A DNA stretch of 64,000 bases from contig CAXKWD010000007.1 of the NCBI GenBank assembly GCA_964059195.1, positions 156,845,269 through 156,909,268 of the forward strand. The letters are read 5' to 3'. The notes beneath the pieces are model-generated. The model was not told the DNA's origin, did no database searches, and was given only the letters and a program-made list of their open reading frames with translations. The position numbers and the translations under genes are program-made. The stretch is from Ectobius pallidus. Its lineage: Eukaryota; Arthropoda; Insecta; Blattodea; Ectobiidae. Positions within the stretch are counted from its first letter, which is position 1. Every line of letters begins with the position of its first letter. Positions 10,728 to 22,227 of the stretch are shown piece after piece.

Positions 10728-12127
10728 GCAGTCATGAACAAAGTACGGCCCGCGGGCCAGATGCATAGTGGCCTTTCACAGGAAAGGAGGAGAAAAATAT
10801 ATTTCTTACTCGATGTATTTCATTCTATTGCATGACCCCATAGTGAATTTTTACAGAATTTCGAAATTTTTAACATTGGACAAGCTTTGGATATTTTCAT
10901 TGTTCCATTTACTAGAGACCTTTATAAACAGTAAAAACGGACCTTCAGCACAAATTAGTTGAGTTGGAAAGTAACACTCAATTGTTATTTCTTAACGTCT
11001 CAAAACTTGAATGTACAAGTCCTTAAGAAACGAAATCAAGTTTCCAAATTTTGATTTATCGTGCCCAGAAGGTTATAGCCATATTTAATATATATAAATG
11101 AAACTTTATTATATATATATACATATAACATTTATATTTTTATTTACAACCTGCGTTTTGCTCTGAGGGTATATCGCAGGATATTTAGTCTAAATATAAA
11201 AAATGTTTACATTGTATAAGGCAATTAAACAAAATAAACATTGTAGGTTTTATGTTTTAAGGCAGTGTCTTGTAGATTTCACATCTAAACTTGATTGTTT
11301 GTGGAGATGCGATCACTTCTTCATATGTGCGTGAGCAAGTCGTTTTCTTCTTTGAAGCTTCGAAAAAAGTTGTTCTGAGAAACAGACCGACAGACTTTTG
11401 ACTTTACTACTGAGGCTCATCTCATGGTTGCAACCGGACTAAGAAAACCTATCGGAAGTACAGTCACCTTATAGTTCTAAATATATAAATAAAATCAGGT
11501 AAACCGATGTAACAAAGTGCCAGAATGCTTTTGTTTAATCAGTGATAATTGCAATTATGGTATACAGAAAATAAGTTATTTTTGTAATCGATTTCCGAGT
11601 TAAGCTCCAATTCTATTCTTTAAGCAGGGCTTACGGAAAAAAACAAAGGTCCAGTTTGATAAGCATATGTGAAGGAATATGTGGGTAGTGTTATTTGTCA
11701 AAACTAAGTGTATTGGAACTTCCAAAGGCGTATATGAACACTGTAAAACAATGTCATAAGAACTGATTTGCATTTGATAAATTTTGTCTAATAGGCCTAT
11801 ATTACTATAAAATAGGCACTTCATTGGGCATTATTCCGGTACCGGTCAACCGATTTGGTCCAAAATCAATAGGTTTTTCCCATGGTCGTTATAAATGCGT
11901 ATACCAAGTTTCATGAAAATCTGATAAAGCGTATTTGAGTTATCGCACGTACAGACACACGGACAGACATTTTTTCCGTCCCCACACAATCTCATAAATT
12001 ACCATTCTGGCACTTAATAATAGAAAAAGAGATAGTTCTGAAAATTGCACCATTTCAGTAAAATATTTCGGCCTTGTGGAATTTTTCTGTTATTTGGTCC
12101 GCTTCCTTAGAGGTTTGCCCATCACTG
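10728..12127. mobile_element. hAT-type element (ends CAGTCATGAACAAAG / CATCACTG)
   Basis: The left end CAGTCATGAACAAAGTACGG with GGCCCGCGGGCC next to it, and the right end GGTTTGCCCATCACTG, are a recognisable hAT terminus pair. The flanks AATCTATG and ATTCTATG differ at one base. The interior has only short ORFs and hosts M1 copy 2 (11484-12020). Boundaries are uncertain by a few bases. Confidence 0.5.
11484..12020 (+). mobile_element. Dispersed TIR element 'M1', copy 2
   Basis: Starts ATAAAATCAGGTAAACCGAT, then GTGCCAGAATGC, and ends CATTCTGGCACTTAATAA, so GTGCCAGAATG/CATTCTGGCAC are inverted termini. It contains one ACCAAGTTTCATGAAAA module and the GGACAGACATTTTTTCCGTC run. Confidence 0.75.
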
Positions 12128-12636
12128 ATTCTATGCTTTTATAGCCACGGATTGCAAAGTGTTGAATTAGCGTTATATTATACTTTCCACTTTTAGTAAC
12201 AACTCCCTGGAAAGTTCTGCCTCTATAATAGATTTATGCTGAGTTCTCCATTCAGAGACGTATATTTCTCGCTATTATGAAGTAGGAAGCACTCTGAAGG
12301 CCACAATAATGTGGAATAATTACACCTTAACTTGTTTGTGGAAGGCGAATAACATCTCAATGAGAACTGTAATTGCAGCTACGTGCAGCATTCAATTCCA
12401 TTCCGATGGTCCATTGTACACATTTAATAGTCTCATACCTGTAAGGTTGATTACTCAAACAGGAAGACCACAGAACTGCCCTTATTGATGCTGTGACTCA
12501 TTACCATCGTGTGTATGTGTTACAGTTTTGTGCCGGAATTTGCGGTTTGTTGTCCGTCTCTTGCAAATGACAAGATGTATGTCCAGTCATATTTTAGGTT
12601 GTATCTCTGAATTGTGTTATCAGTGAATCATTATGA
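12128..12636. other. Intergenic sequence, nothing recognised
   Basis: No convincing ORF, RNA gene or terminal repeat. Confidence 0.5.
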
Positions 12637-13512
12637 AGTGCCAGTATGGTACTTTATGAGATTGTGTGTGGGGGCTGGAAAAATGTCTGTCCATCAGTCT
12701 GTCCGTGTGTCTGTACGCGCCATAACTCAAATACGCTTTATCGGATTTTCATGAAACTTGGTGTACGCATTTATAATGTCCATGGGAAGAACCGTATTGA
12801 TATTAAACCAAATCGGTCCAGCGGTACCGGCGTCAAACCCAATTTAATGTTTTTATTTAAAAGCGCCATAACTCAAATACGCTTTATCGGATTTTCATGA
12901 AACTTGGTATACACATTTATAATGTCAATGGAAAGACGTCTGTTGATATTGGGCCAAATCGGTTGGCCGGTACCGGAATAATGCCCAATTTAGTGCATTT
13001 TTATGGTATTATATAACAAAAGGCTTTATCGGATTTTCATGAAACTTAGTATAAGTATTATTAACGACCATGGCAAGAAGCCTATTAATTTTGGACCTAA
13101 TCGGTTGACCGGTACCAGAGTAACAACTAATTAAAGGTAACATTTTTTTAATTTTTGTCTACCGGTATAATTTGATAGCTAACACTATTCCTTCACATAA
13201 GCTTATCAAACATCACCGTCAAACTGACTGAAATGGCCAAATGGTAACGTCTTTGAATCGTATTCTGGAGGTTTCCGGATCAAATCAAGTAGCCGGCCGA
13301 TTTGACAGGATTTTTTTAATTTTATTTTTTTATTTTTATGTGAGTGCGCGATTGTCAAGGTATCACAAATCTGTAGTTCTGCTGACGCTGGTCGATTTTA
13401 ATCTGATTAGAAAAACTTATTTTCTACATATCATAATTGCAATTATAATTGATTCAACAAAAACATACTGGCATTTTGTTATATCAGTTTACCTGATTTT
13501 ATTATTATTATT
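12637..13512 (-). mobile_element. Dispersed TIR element 'M1', copy 3 (long form, three modules)
   Basis: Inverted relative to copies 1, 2, 4 and 5: it begins AAGTGCCAGTATGG and ends ACATACTGGCATTTTGTTAT then CAGTTTACCTGATTTTATTA. It carries three tandem modules of about 150 bp (12715, 12863 and 13022 onward), each with GGATTTTCATGAAACTTGGT and GGTACCGG. Reading + strand, module 1 encodes RIFMKLGVRIYNVHGK and GTGVKPNL. Near 13215-13310 it contains a tRNA-SINE-like head (GGCCAAATGGTAACGTCTT) that is also in copy 4, so it was captured before amplification. Confidence 0.8.
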
Positions 13513-13544
13513 ATTATGGAGTAAAAATATTTTACGTAGAACTA

Positions 13545-13990
13545 AAGAAATAATATTCAGGCATTATTCCAAAGTAAAACATTATATGGCGCTGAAACTT
13601 GGACCATAAGTAGACAACAAGCAAACAAATTGATGGTATTAGAAATGGATTTTTGGAGGCGTTCAGCAAGAAAATCCAGGAAAGAAAAAATTCGGAATAA
13701 CAGAATAAGGAAAATAATGCAAGTTGAAAAGAATATTTTGGAAATTGTAGAAGAAAGACGCTTGAGATGGTATGGACATGTACTCAGAATGACAGAGGAT
13801 AGAATACCCAAGAAAATTTTGGATTGGAAAGTAGAAGGAAAAAGAAGAAGAGGGAAGCCCAAAGAGTGCTGGATGGATGGGGTGAAAAGGAGTATGGCGA
13901 GGAAAGGATTAAGTGAAGAAGATGCTATGGACAGGGACTTATGGAGGCACAAGATTGTTGTGGGATGAAGGAAAACCATTGTATTGTGGA
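13545..13990 (+). pseudogene. LINE ORF2 C-terminus with (TTA)n tail, copy 1
   Basis: After a short broken segment (HYMALKLGP, from the post-RT LLYGAETW motif), the frame from 13633 reads MVLEMDFWRRSARKSRKEKI, RRLRWYGHVLRMTEDRIPKK, GKPKECWMDGVKRSM and stops at 13968. The 3' end ATTGTGGAACATTCCTTA is followed by AT-rich TTA repeats. A copy with few differences lies at 16055-16440. The tail indicates retrotransposition primed on TTA-type repeats. Confidence 0.85.
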
Positions 13991-14038
13991 ACATTCCTTA
14001 ATAAAAAAAATTATTATTACTATTATTGTTATTAATTG

Positions 14039-15986
14039 AGGGCCCGAATTTTGATGACCTAAAATTACTAAAGTAATGAACTATAAAATGACCGTAAGAA
14101 TAAAAAAAAGACCCAACAATTTGTATATTCACATTTTGTTTCTCAGCGAAGTAGGCCTATGGTGACAAACTATCCTTGTATATCGTCGCCGACACTCCCG
14201 ACCGTACCAAATATTAAAACTGCGAGAGTAAGTGCCTTGTACCCACTGATTTACCTTGTACCCAACGGTTTGACAGTCTGTTTATCCTCGAAGAATTCGC
14301 TAGATCGTGGTATAAAAGAAAGTGCTTCACTGAGGGTGCGACGATGCACCTTACATTTGGTTTTTCCCGAAAATACTGGTTTATCATCAGATTTATGTCT
14401 AGGCTATTCTACATTTATGTTGTTGACTCAATTATAGGCTTGTAATTAATTAATTGCGTAGGTTAAATGCAAACAGCAACCTTCGCCTTTCTACATACAA
14501 ATTAACCTTTTCGCTGCTCCTGACGTATAAATTCGTTACTTCAAAAACTTTATAAAAGCAGAAATGTAATATTTATTGAGTAAAGATATATGTAATATTT
14601 GAGAATTTTTATCCTTGTGTTACGACTGTAATCTACAGAAACTAGTCATTCTCTTGGAATTCTCTCCAACGATTTCAAACTTAAATCCCACTGATGATTT
14701 CACTTGATGATTGCTTATATTATTGTGTTCAGCATTGTAAAGGTTAAAATTATAATAAGATGTGTTCTTGTCCTTAGATTTGTTCTTATGTAGGGTTCCG
14801 ATAGTAGGCTATTGAATTAAGTAAATTCACAAACACTCTATATAACGCAAGAAACAACACAAAATGAGAAGATAATGACTTTAAATATATTTCAATTTAA
14901 ATTTCAATTTATTCACCAGAACTTGTTACAAAATTCATGGTTTCGTCACTTAAGTCTAATACAATATAATTATGATACAACTTGTTAACACTGAGATATA
15001 AAATACTTATATTAGGATTAAGAGGAAATCTCTCCTTCAAAAAGCATAACTAAATTGATAAGTCTATCATCTGTATATCAAAAAATTCATGGACAGAAAA
15101 GGGTTGATACAGTAACAGGATTTTTTTTAACTTTATTTTTAAAAGCATTGTTAGAAAGAGCTTTAAACCCATCAGGTAACTTATTATAAATATTTATTCC
15201 TTGATGTATTATACTATTTAAGCATTTTGTGAGCCTATGTTTATTTAGATGAAGATGATTAGCTATTCTGGTATTATGAGTATGATATGAGATTTTTGTG
15301 AAAGATTCTTTTCTTATGTATGAAACATACAGTTTCTAAAATATTAAAAAACTAAAATATAAAATGGAGGAACAAGACCGTAAAATGGCCAAAAAATGAC
15401 CAAATAATGACGCTGAATTTTAAAAATAATCTAAAAAATGAAAATTGAGAAAATGGCCAAAAAACCCCTAAAATTGCCCTTTTTATAATCTAAGAGTCAT
15501 GTATAATTCTAAAATCACATTACATCCAGTTTTAGCCAAATGTAGTTATGGAGTCTTTAAATCTTAAATTAGAAAACTCGTATAACTTAGATTTGCATCC
15601 CTTTTAAAGTAGGTTTATCTTTTGGTGCCTACTACTATCTTGGTAATTTATTTTTCATTATTATAATTTTTTAAATCAATTGAGTCATGCCTTTTCTCTC
15701 AGATTTTGTCTTTTTTCCTAGTACTATTTCACAATATTTTGCCTATTTCGGTTTAAGGTAAATTTAGGTTAAGATTATATTTCAGTAATGTAAAACATGT
15801 AAATATAATCAAGGAACTGCCCCCGAGCACGAGCTCCTGCTCTTTAGGGGTTTCAGGACCTTTTATCTATATATTTATGTTTTTATGTAATTTTAAAATT
15901 AATAAATGAGCAGAATATCTGCATTAGTGGGCAACGTCCATGATGTACCAATTAAAAGATGACAAGTCATCAAAATCTGGGCCCTG
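14039..15986. mobile_element. hAT-type element with TIR AGGGCCCGAATTTTGATGAC (CCTAAAA-word family)
   Basis: The ends AGGGCCCGAATTTTGATGAC and TCATCAAAATCTGGGCCCT are inverted and match the 23257-23970 element. It appears inserted in the (TTA)n tail of the preceding LINE, since TTA repeats resume at 15987. The flanking repeat hides the exact duplication. The interior has ATGACCTAAAATTACT near the left and a CCGTAAAATGGCC/CCCCTAAAATTGCC cluster near 15375-15480. It hosts a LINE fragment (14893-15300). Confidence 0.65.
14893..15300 (-). pseudogene. LINE ORF2 C-terminus and 3' UTR (Jockey-like), copy 1
   Basis: The minus strand reads TKCLNSIIHQGINIYNKLPD, then GFKALSNNAFKNKVKKILL and HEFFDIQMIDLSI-stop, a Jockey-type ORF2 tail. 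Downstream (14893-15060) is a non-coding 3' region almost identical to 61155-61430. Confidence 0.7.
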
Positions 15987-16049
<63 letters not shown>

Positions 16050-16050
16050 T
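15987..16050. repeat. (TTA)n microsatellite
   Basis: About 20 TTA units immediately preceding LINE copy 2 and following the element ending at 15986. Probably part of a LINE tail. Confidence 0.9.
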
Positions 16051-16054
16051 TTAA

Positions 16055-16440
16055 ACACATTAATGGTATTAGAAATGGATTTTTGGAGGCGTTCAGCAAG
16101 AAAATCCAGGAAAGAAAAAATTCGGAATAATAGAATAAGGGAAATAATGCAACTTGAAAAGAATATTTTGGAAATTGTAGAAGAAAGACGCTTGAAATGG
16201 TATGGTCATGTACTCAGAATGACAGAGGATAGAATACCCAGGAAAATTTTGGATTGGAAAGTAGAAGGAAAAAGAAGAAGAGGGAAGCCCAAAGAGTGCT
16301 GGATGGATGGGGTGAAAAGGAGTATGGCGAGGAAAGGATTAAGTGAAGAAGATGCTATGGACAGGGACTTATGGAGGCACAAGATTGTTGTGGGATGAAA
16401 GAAAACCATTGTATTGTGGAATATTCCTTACTAAAAAAAA
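16055..16440 (+). pseudogene. LINE ORF2 C-terminus with (TTA)n tail, copy 2
   Basis: From 16063 the frame MVLEMDFWRRSARKSRKEKI ... HKIVVG-stop (16398) is nearly identical to copy 1 (for example K for R at the RLKWYGH position). It starts abruptly after a TTA array, and the tail (16441-16508) is again TTA-rich. It is 5'-truncated just inside the homology of copy 1. Confidence 0.85.
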
Positions 16441-16508
16441 TATTTATTATTATTATTATTGTTGTTTTTATTATTATTATGATTATTATTATTGTTATTA
16501 TTATTATT
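16441..16508. repeat. (TTA)n 3' tail of LINE copy 2
   Basis: Imperfect TTA/TTG repeats directly after the conserved LINE 3' end. Confidence 0.85.
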
Positions 16509-17459
16509 GGATAGAATAACGGTGGGGTGGGGTGTGGGACGCGGAAATGCTGCAGGTCGTCCACCTTGAGACCGACGCCCACGACGCGCGGCGCCGCCCA
16601 ACTCTACCACAGGCTGCCTAAAAGATTCTATCTTGGGGAATTGAAACTGTTGCTACACGGTAAGCAGAAATGCAGCACGACGCAGTCGTATACGAAATTC
16701 CTGTTTACCAAATATGTCATTAAAAGCTTTAGGAATAGGCTTTATGAACATACAGGGTGGGAGAGAGAAGGCCTGTGTGACCTTTTCTTGGTAACTGCAA
16801 GTGATTCTCTCTCCCTAAATTTCGACCACGTCTTCAATTTGTTTTTCTCTCTCTCCCTTCATCCAAATTTCTTTGTTTCTCAGTTTTGGGTTGTTTTCTC
16901 ATAGGTAATCCCACGAGAGTTTACGAGTTTATCGATAGATTCGCGACTGCGCAACAGGAACGAATTTATCTGATGAAGCTCGTCAACTCGAGTTGGATTT
17001 ATTAAGACTATTCTATGAATAAAAATGTACCGGTAACGGATTATACAGAAAATGATTACTTTCGTGATTTATTATGTAAAAACAAAACTAACAGCTGCGT
17101 GTTCACGGCATATTGTGAATCAACCATCCATGAATCGATTCGAGTTACCATATTGTGACCAGTGCTACCAATGGTGCATTTAAGACATAGCTAACTTCAT
17201 TTAGGTAAGCTAACAGCAGAACAGAATAAAAGCACACGAACAGGCTTGCACCGAATCGAAATTGTGTTTTTAATCAATGTACATTTAATTATTTTAATTT
17301 CCAAATAAGTTATGTTGTATAAAATAATCTGTTTTCGAATTGGTTATTGGCAACATGTGACGTAACAATCATTATAATTATAATTAAAACCAAAACTACT
17401 TTGTCTTACATTTTTTCACATTTATAAAATCTTACTTTTACTTTTGAGTGCGTATCCAC
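16509..17459. other. Unassigned sequence with a short GC-rich block
   Basis: 16515-16620 is unusually GC-rich (GACGCCCACGACGCGCGGCG) for this window. A frame of about 125 codons crosses it (16527-16904), but no family is recognised and there is no second copy to test it. The remainder is AT-rich with nothing recognised. Confidence 0.3.
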
Positions 17460-17880
17460 TTTTCAGTGGTTACCCTTTATTCCCATTCTCCATCTACGCC
17501 TATCATTCCAGTCTCCTTACACCAGTTTCCTCTCATCCATCATCCGTGATATTCCAGACTTCCAAGGTGTTCTAGGTCGTCGCCGTTTCCTTCTGCCCCC
17601 TGGAGACCACTTGAGCAAAATATTTGGCCATCTCTTCTCATCCATCCTTCTCGCATGGACATACCACTGGAGTTTTCGACTCTCTCAATTCTTTCAATCA
17701 CGGATTCCTCTATAGCCATTATCCTTCTAATATCTTCATTGCTTCTCTTCTCCAAACTGGACACTCTGGCACCCCTCCGCAGTCCATCCATTTCAACTGC
17801 CTATATCTTGCTTTTTTTGACCCTCCGATAAACTCCAACCTTCTGCTCCATATGTCAATATACTTTCTACTATGACCTGG
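17460..17880 (-). pseudogene. LINE ORF2 C-terminal fragment (second subfamily)
   Basis: The minus strand reads MDGLRRGARVSSLEKRSNED, IRRIMAIEESVIERIER and, further 3', DWNDRRRWRMGI before a stop near 17460. The layout parallels the 13.6-kb LINE tail (EMDFWRRSAR..., ...DLWR) but the sequence is diverged. Frameshifts are present. Confidence 0.65.
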
Positions 17881-18394
17881 AGAATTCTCTTTTTTGTTTG
17901 CAACGCTACCTTTTGTGTAGGAACTTATCCTTAGTCTCTTTCTGCCATAATTATCATTTCTTTCTTTGCTATTTCTTCTTCCTTTCTTTCATGCCTTCGC
18001 CCATTCTTTTTCCTTCACTTACTGTATTTAATTTCGACGACTGTACTCTTTGTTCGTTTTTACCTATGACTCCCAGCTGTTCATGTTTATAAAACTTAAT
18101 TAGTACTTGCAAATATACCACTTAGGCAGGTCTTGCAGTAGAGAATGATAATTATGATAACCCAACAAGGAATAGATCCCATGCTGTGAGAATGACGTCC
18201 AACGTTTCAATGTAATCTGTTGACAAAAAATTATTTGTTCATGTATTTTTCTTGTTTCTATACCCGTAAGCATCGGCACTATATGAAGAGAGAGAGGGAG
18301 AGTATTGTATTCAATCCTGAAATTCGATGTTCCCTAAATAAATAAAAATATAATAAAAAAAATCGGGTGCGTGGAACGCCACGCGACAGAAGTG

Positions 18395-18770
18395 AAACTT
18401 GGATTTTTTAAAAAATTTTCGATTTTTCAATTGGATTATTGGATTTTTTAAATTTTGGATTATTGGATTTTTAAATTTTGGGTTTATGGACATTTTTAAA
18501 TTTTGGATTTTTTTATTTTTTAATGTTGGAACTTTGAATTTTGGAATTTTGGATTTTTTAAATTTGGATCTTTGAATTTTTTTATTTCTTGGATTTTTAA
18601 TGTTTGATTTGGTATTTTTTAAATTTTAGATTTTTAATTTTGGATTTTTTAAATTTTGGATCATTGAATTTTTTAAAATTTTGGATTTCGGTTTTTAATT
18701 TTCGAATTTTGGATTTTTTCACTTTTGATTTTTGTATTTTTAATTTTTTAATTTCATTGAGTTGATTTTT
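18395..18770. repeat. AT-rich degenerate tandem repeat (TTTTGGATTTTTTAAA)
   Basis: About 20 imperfect units of roughly 16 bp with the core TTTTGGATTTTTTAAATT. No coding potential. Flanked by a short palindrome GTGGAACGCCACGC at about 18370 and by GAAGTGAAACTT / AAGTTTCACTTC inverted words at about 18390 and 18868, which may mark the ends of a carrier element. Confidence 0.7.
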
Positions 18771-18879
18771 TTCTGTGAAGTCCGTCACAGCCCCGCTACT
18801 TTCGTGACGATTTTCTTCGTAACGCATCTTTGGGTTAGCTCTCGATTTACTCCTAGCGCGCCTAAAGAAGTTTCACTTC

Positions 18880-19270
18880 AAAATCATATTTTTAGAAGCA
18901 TGTGTGTACGCCCGGCGTGTCTGTGATTAGCAAAACTCGAAAACAAGGAGTCATATAAAAACAGAATTTTGTATTTGGGATAGATGCTAAATTTGGCTTA
19001 GATAGGTATAAACATATAATTTATTATGTGCAGACCTATTTCTCTCTTTTAAATAGAGTTATACATTGAAACACTACATTCTAATGATATAAGATTTTGA
19101 AAATACTTTGAACCGTTTAAACATTATTACTGTTATAGGTCTAATTACAGTTTTACAGTTTTATGGTGTTATCCATAATATTCTTGAAGCATAATGAAGT
19201 GTAAACTAACGCAAGTTATTGGCAAATTTTGTGGAAATCCGATCCTTTTCAACAAATGAGGACATAAAGT
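18880..19270. other. Intergenic sequence, nothing recognised
   Basis: No ORF, RNA gene or terminal repeat noted. Confidence 0.4.
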
Positions 19271-19284
19271 GGTAATATTTTTCT

Positions 19285-19335
19285 TTTAATAATTCTAGAG
19301 TGATAGGGAAAAAGCGAATAAGTCAGAAAACCAAA
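19285..19335. repeat. Left arm of a distant inverted repeat pair
   Basis: TAATTCTAGAGTGATAGGGA followed by AAAAGCGAATAAGT is present in reverse complement at 20862-20905. The pair brackets about 1.5 kb that holds the Helitron fragments. It could be the ends of an older element. Confidence 0.6.
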
Positions 19336-19557
19336 GTTCTAAGAGAAGCAAAATAGTAGCCTATATTGCGATACAAGTGCCGTAAGGCATGTATACGGAT
19401 CGAGGAAATAGTTTGAAAAAACGAGTCGCTCGCGCCGAGTTTTTTCAATTTTCCGAGATCCGTTATGCGATTCCGGAACGAGTATTGCATGCTATTTTTT
19501 GCACGATGATTATTTATATCAATTTAATTATATTAATTGTGATATTACCTGAAAATA

Positions 19558-19897
19558 TCTCTATATATATAAAAGGCTTTGTCCTGACAGACAGACTGAA
19601 TGAATGACTGATTGAATGACAGGAATCAACGTACAGCCTAAACTATAACAGGTAGAGACTTGGAATTTTGACAGTACCTTCGCTTCATAATGTAGGTGCT
19701 CACTAAGAAAGGATTTTGAAAAATTATGATTCTAAATGCCAAAAATTAAATGTTTTTGAAAATACTTAATCTCTTTTTACATAGAATTATCAAAACAAAT
19801 TCACAGAACGTATTGTTACCAGTGGTATCAGGTGGGCTTGGATTAAATTAAATGGATGTTTGACAAATTAGAGAAGGTATCATTATAATTCATATTA
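19558..19897 (+). mobile_element. Helitron-like 5'-terminal fragment
   Basis: Begins TCTCTATATATATAAAAGGC and continues with GACAGACAGACTGAATGAAT, a typical insect non-autonomous Helitron start. There is no matching 3' end; it appears interrupted by the following Helitron. Confidence 0.5.
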
Positions 19898-20423
19898 TCT
19901 ATATTAATAAAAGGAATTCTCCTCGATGTCCAGCGAAATCTACTGAACGCAGAGATCTGAAATTTTAAACATAGGTGTGCTGAAGGGTCGGAAAATGCAC
20001 CTCGAAGCCGGAATTTTAATTTTAGTTTTCGTTCGTGAGTTATGAGTGAAAAACTGGCAAAAAACGTGCATTTTTTGCGTTTTCAAAACATAAGTTTTCA
20101 GTTATACATGTCAATGTCAAATCAATTACAGTTGGCTTTGGCTATTTTTGTCAAACCTTGAAAACAAAACTTTCGCGATCGCTTGAATGTTGTAAGCCCT
20201 AAATATGGTCAAACGTTGTTTTATTTGGACGAATCTCACTATACAGAGGTTTTCTGGGCCAAGAAACTCGAATCTGAGGTAGCTTTTACCAGTCGATGCT
20301 ATCTGATCGTGGTATGTAGTCCATGCGATTTAGGTGTTAATAAATGTAATGATTTAACTATTATGCTCTTAATTTTTAATTCTTGAAATAATTATCGCGG
20401 GCGAAGCCGCGGGCACATGCTAG
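19898..20423 (+). mobile_element. Non-autonomous Helitron, complete
   Basis: Starts TCTATATTAATAAAAGG after an A (19897). Ends with the hairpin CGCGGGCGAAGCCGCG (20396-20411) and CTAG (20420-20423) before a T. These are the defining Helitron terminal signals (A|TC ... hairpin ... CTRR|T). There is no Rep/Hel coding sequence, so it depends on another element. A related copy starts at 21387. Confidence 0.85.
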
Positions 20424-20681
20424 TTATGTATATACATTCTTGAAGATAGATGTTTATTTCAGAAAGTGATTAGCATGTGTTTGTTGTTATGCGAACCGAA
20501 TATTTGTCCTGGGGGGCCTTGTCCATAAAGGCTTGTATTATGAGGTGTGGCGTAATATTCATAACAGCACGGAAACTCTTACCGCACATAGCAACAAGAT
20601 TGCGTGTGGGAATGTCAACTTACGATCCACGGCAACAATATTCGTAAGTACCACTAATTAGTTAAGTCGTGCAAAAAACAA

Positions 20682-20812
20682 TTTATTTCCACAGCATTGT
20701 TACAATATCTAGTTCAGCCCACCCATAATTTTACATACTATCTTATACTATGTAAAAAATATCTGGATGGACTGAACTAAGTATTGCAACAATGTTGTGG
20801 AAATAAATTTTT
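20682..20812. repeat. Short inverted repeat (hairpin, about 45-bp arms)
   Basis: AATTTATTTCCACAGCATTG and CAATGTTGTGGAAATAAATT are the outer ends of arms about 45 bp long. The loop is about 42 bp. Possibly a small fold-back MITE. The pair's arms differ at a few sites. Confidence 0.6.
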
Positions 20813-20861
20813 TTTTGTCTCTCCTGGAACTTTGTTTTGTTTTTTTTTTTTTTTACTTATT

Positions 20862-20905
20862 CGCTTTTTCCCTATCACTCTAGAATTATTCCCCTCATTG
20901 GATAA
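20862..20905. repeat. Right arm of the distant inverted repeat pair
   Basis: Reverse complement of 19295-19335; see that entry. Confidence 0.6.
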
Positions 20906-21386
20906 AAAATGAAATTCATTAACATTATAACTTAATTTTCACTTGATGTCTACAATGGACTATTCTCTTGCTACTTTCTGTATAATTTAAATTCCCTTCT
21001 CTCGTTTTAAGGCAGTATCACTCAGATTATAATACATACAGCGTTGACATCCGAGTGCTGAGTCATCGGCGAACATTGCCATGGCACCGGTCAACACGCG
21101 GGTGTTTTCTTTTAACAGTTATCTATCTGCTCTTTATAGTCCTGCTTTTTTGTTATATACTGTAGTTATAAGGAAAATGCCTATTCTAGTGTAGGTTGAA
21201 AGAAAACCTCAGTTATGTTTCTAATTATTCGTTTTGAAGAGAGTGCACTTTTATTTCTTGATAATCTGAAACAAATATGAGAGATAAATTAGCAATTTCA
21301 CTATTCCCAATGTTAAAGAGTTAATATTTATCATATTCCGGCCTAATTTAGTTATTAAATTTTAGTATTATAGTTATTTTTAGAAA

Positions 21387-21765
21387 TCTATACTAATAAG
21401 AGACCAGTGTGTAAGAATTGTCATTCCAATAAGAGGAAGTGTTTGTCGTTTTGTCTGTCCCTCTGTCTGTCCGTCTGTCTGTGTGCGATGCCCAGCGAAA
21501 TACTGCACGCAGAGATCTGAAATTTTAAACGTAGATAGGATGAAAGGTGGCCGAATGCACCTCGAAGTCGGATTTTTAATTTTCGCTTGCGTTCGCTAGT
21601 TATGAGTTAAAAAATAAATAAATAAATAAACAGAAAACTTGCATTTTTAGCGCTATCGAAGCATCACTTTTCAGTAATAGGCTACGTTTCATTTGTCAAG
21701 TCAATTGCAGGTGGTTTTGCCGTTTTTTGTCAGAACTTGGAAATAAACGCATCGCGACAAATCTG
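21387..21765 (+). mobile_element. Helitron 5' part, copy 2 (3' end lost)
   Basis: Starts TCTATACTAATAAGAGACC after an A and aligns with 19898-20185 (shared CGCAGAGATCTGAAATTTTA, ATGCACCTCGAAG). Similarity stops at about 21765, where mariner sequence begins; no CTAG terminus follows. Confidence 0.7.
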
Positions 21766-22115
21766 GCGAGTATGGTGGATGTGGGAGGCACTTGAAGCGA
21801 ATGGTTTTCATGGTTGCACGAGCAGCATGAGGCCGGGCATTATCATGTTGAAGCAAAACACCTGCATTCAGCAATCCCCGTTGCTTTGGCACCGTCAGAC
21901 TTCCACATCTTTGCTCCATTAAAGGAGCACCTTAGAGGGCAGAAGTTCAAGTCTGATTAAGATGTTCAGTCGGAGGTGGACGAGAAGCTAAAGCGACAAC
22001 CAAAATAATTTTTCTCACGCGGTGTCTAAGCACATCCTATCAGATGGCAAAAGTGCATTGAACTGGGAGGGGACTATGTGGAAAAATAATGTACAAGCAA
22101 ACATTCTTCCTGCAG
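21766..22115. pseudogene. Rearranged mariner transposase fragment with an internal inversion
   Basis: On the minus strand (about 21880-21769) the frame encodes LLQHDNARPHAARATMKTI and PHPPYSPDL, the HDNARPH/SPDL catalytic-domain signature. The following transposase segment, LAPSDFHIFAPLKEHLRGQK, is instead on the plus strand from about 21885, continuing with stops to GGDYVEK near 22085. The two pieces would be continuous in a normal mariner, so the catalytic piece has been inverted. Confidence 0.75.
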
Positions 22116-22227
22116 TAAAATAGTGGAAAAAAATTAATTGCGGTTTTCATTTGATTCTCCCTCGTAAACAGTAAAACGTGTTATAACTTAGGTAACGATT
22201 CCTTGTTTAAGTTGGCATGTCTCTGAG

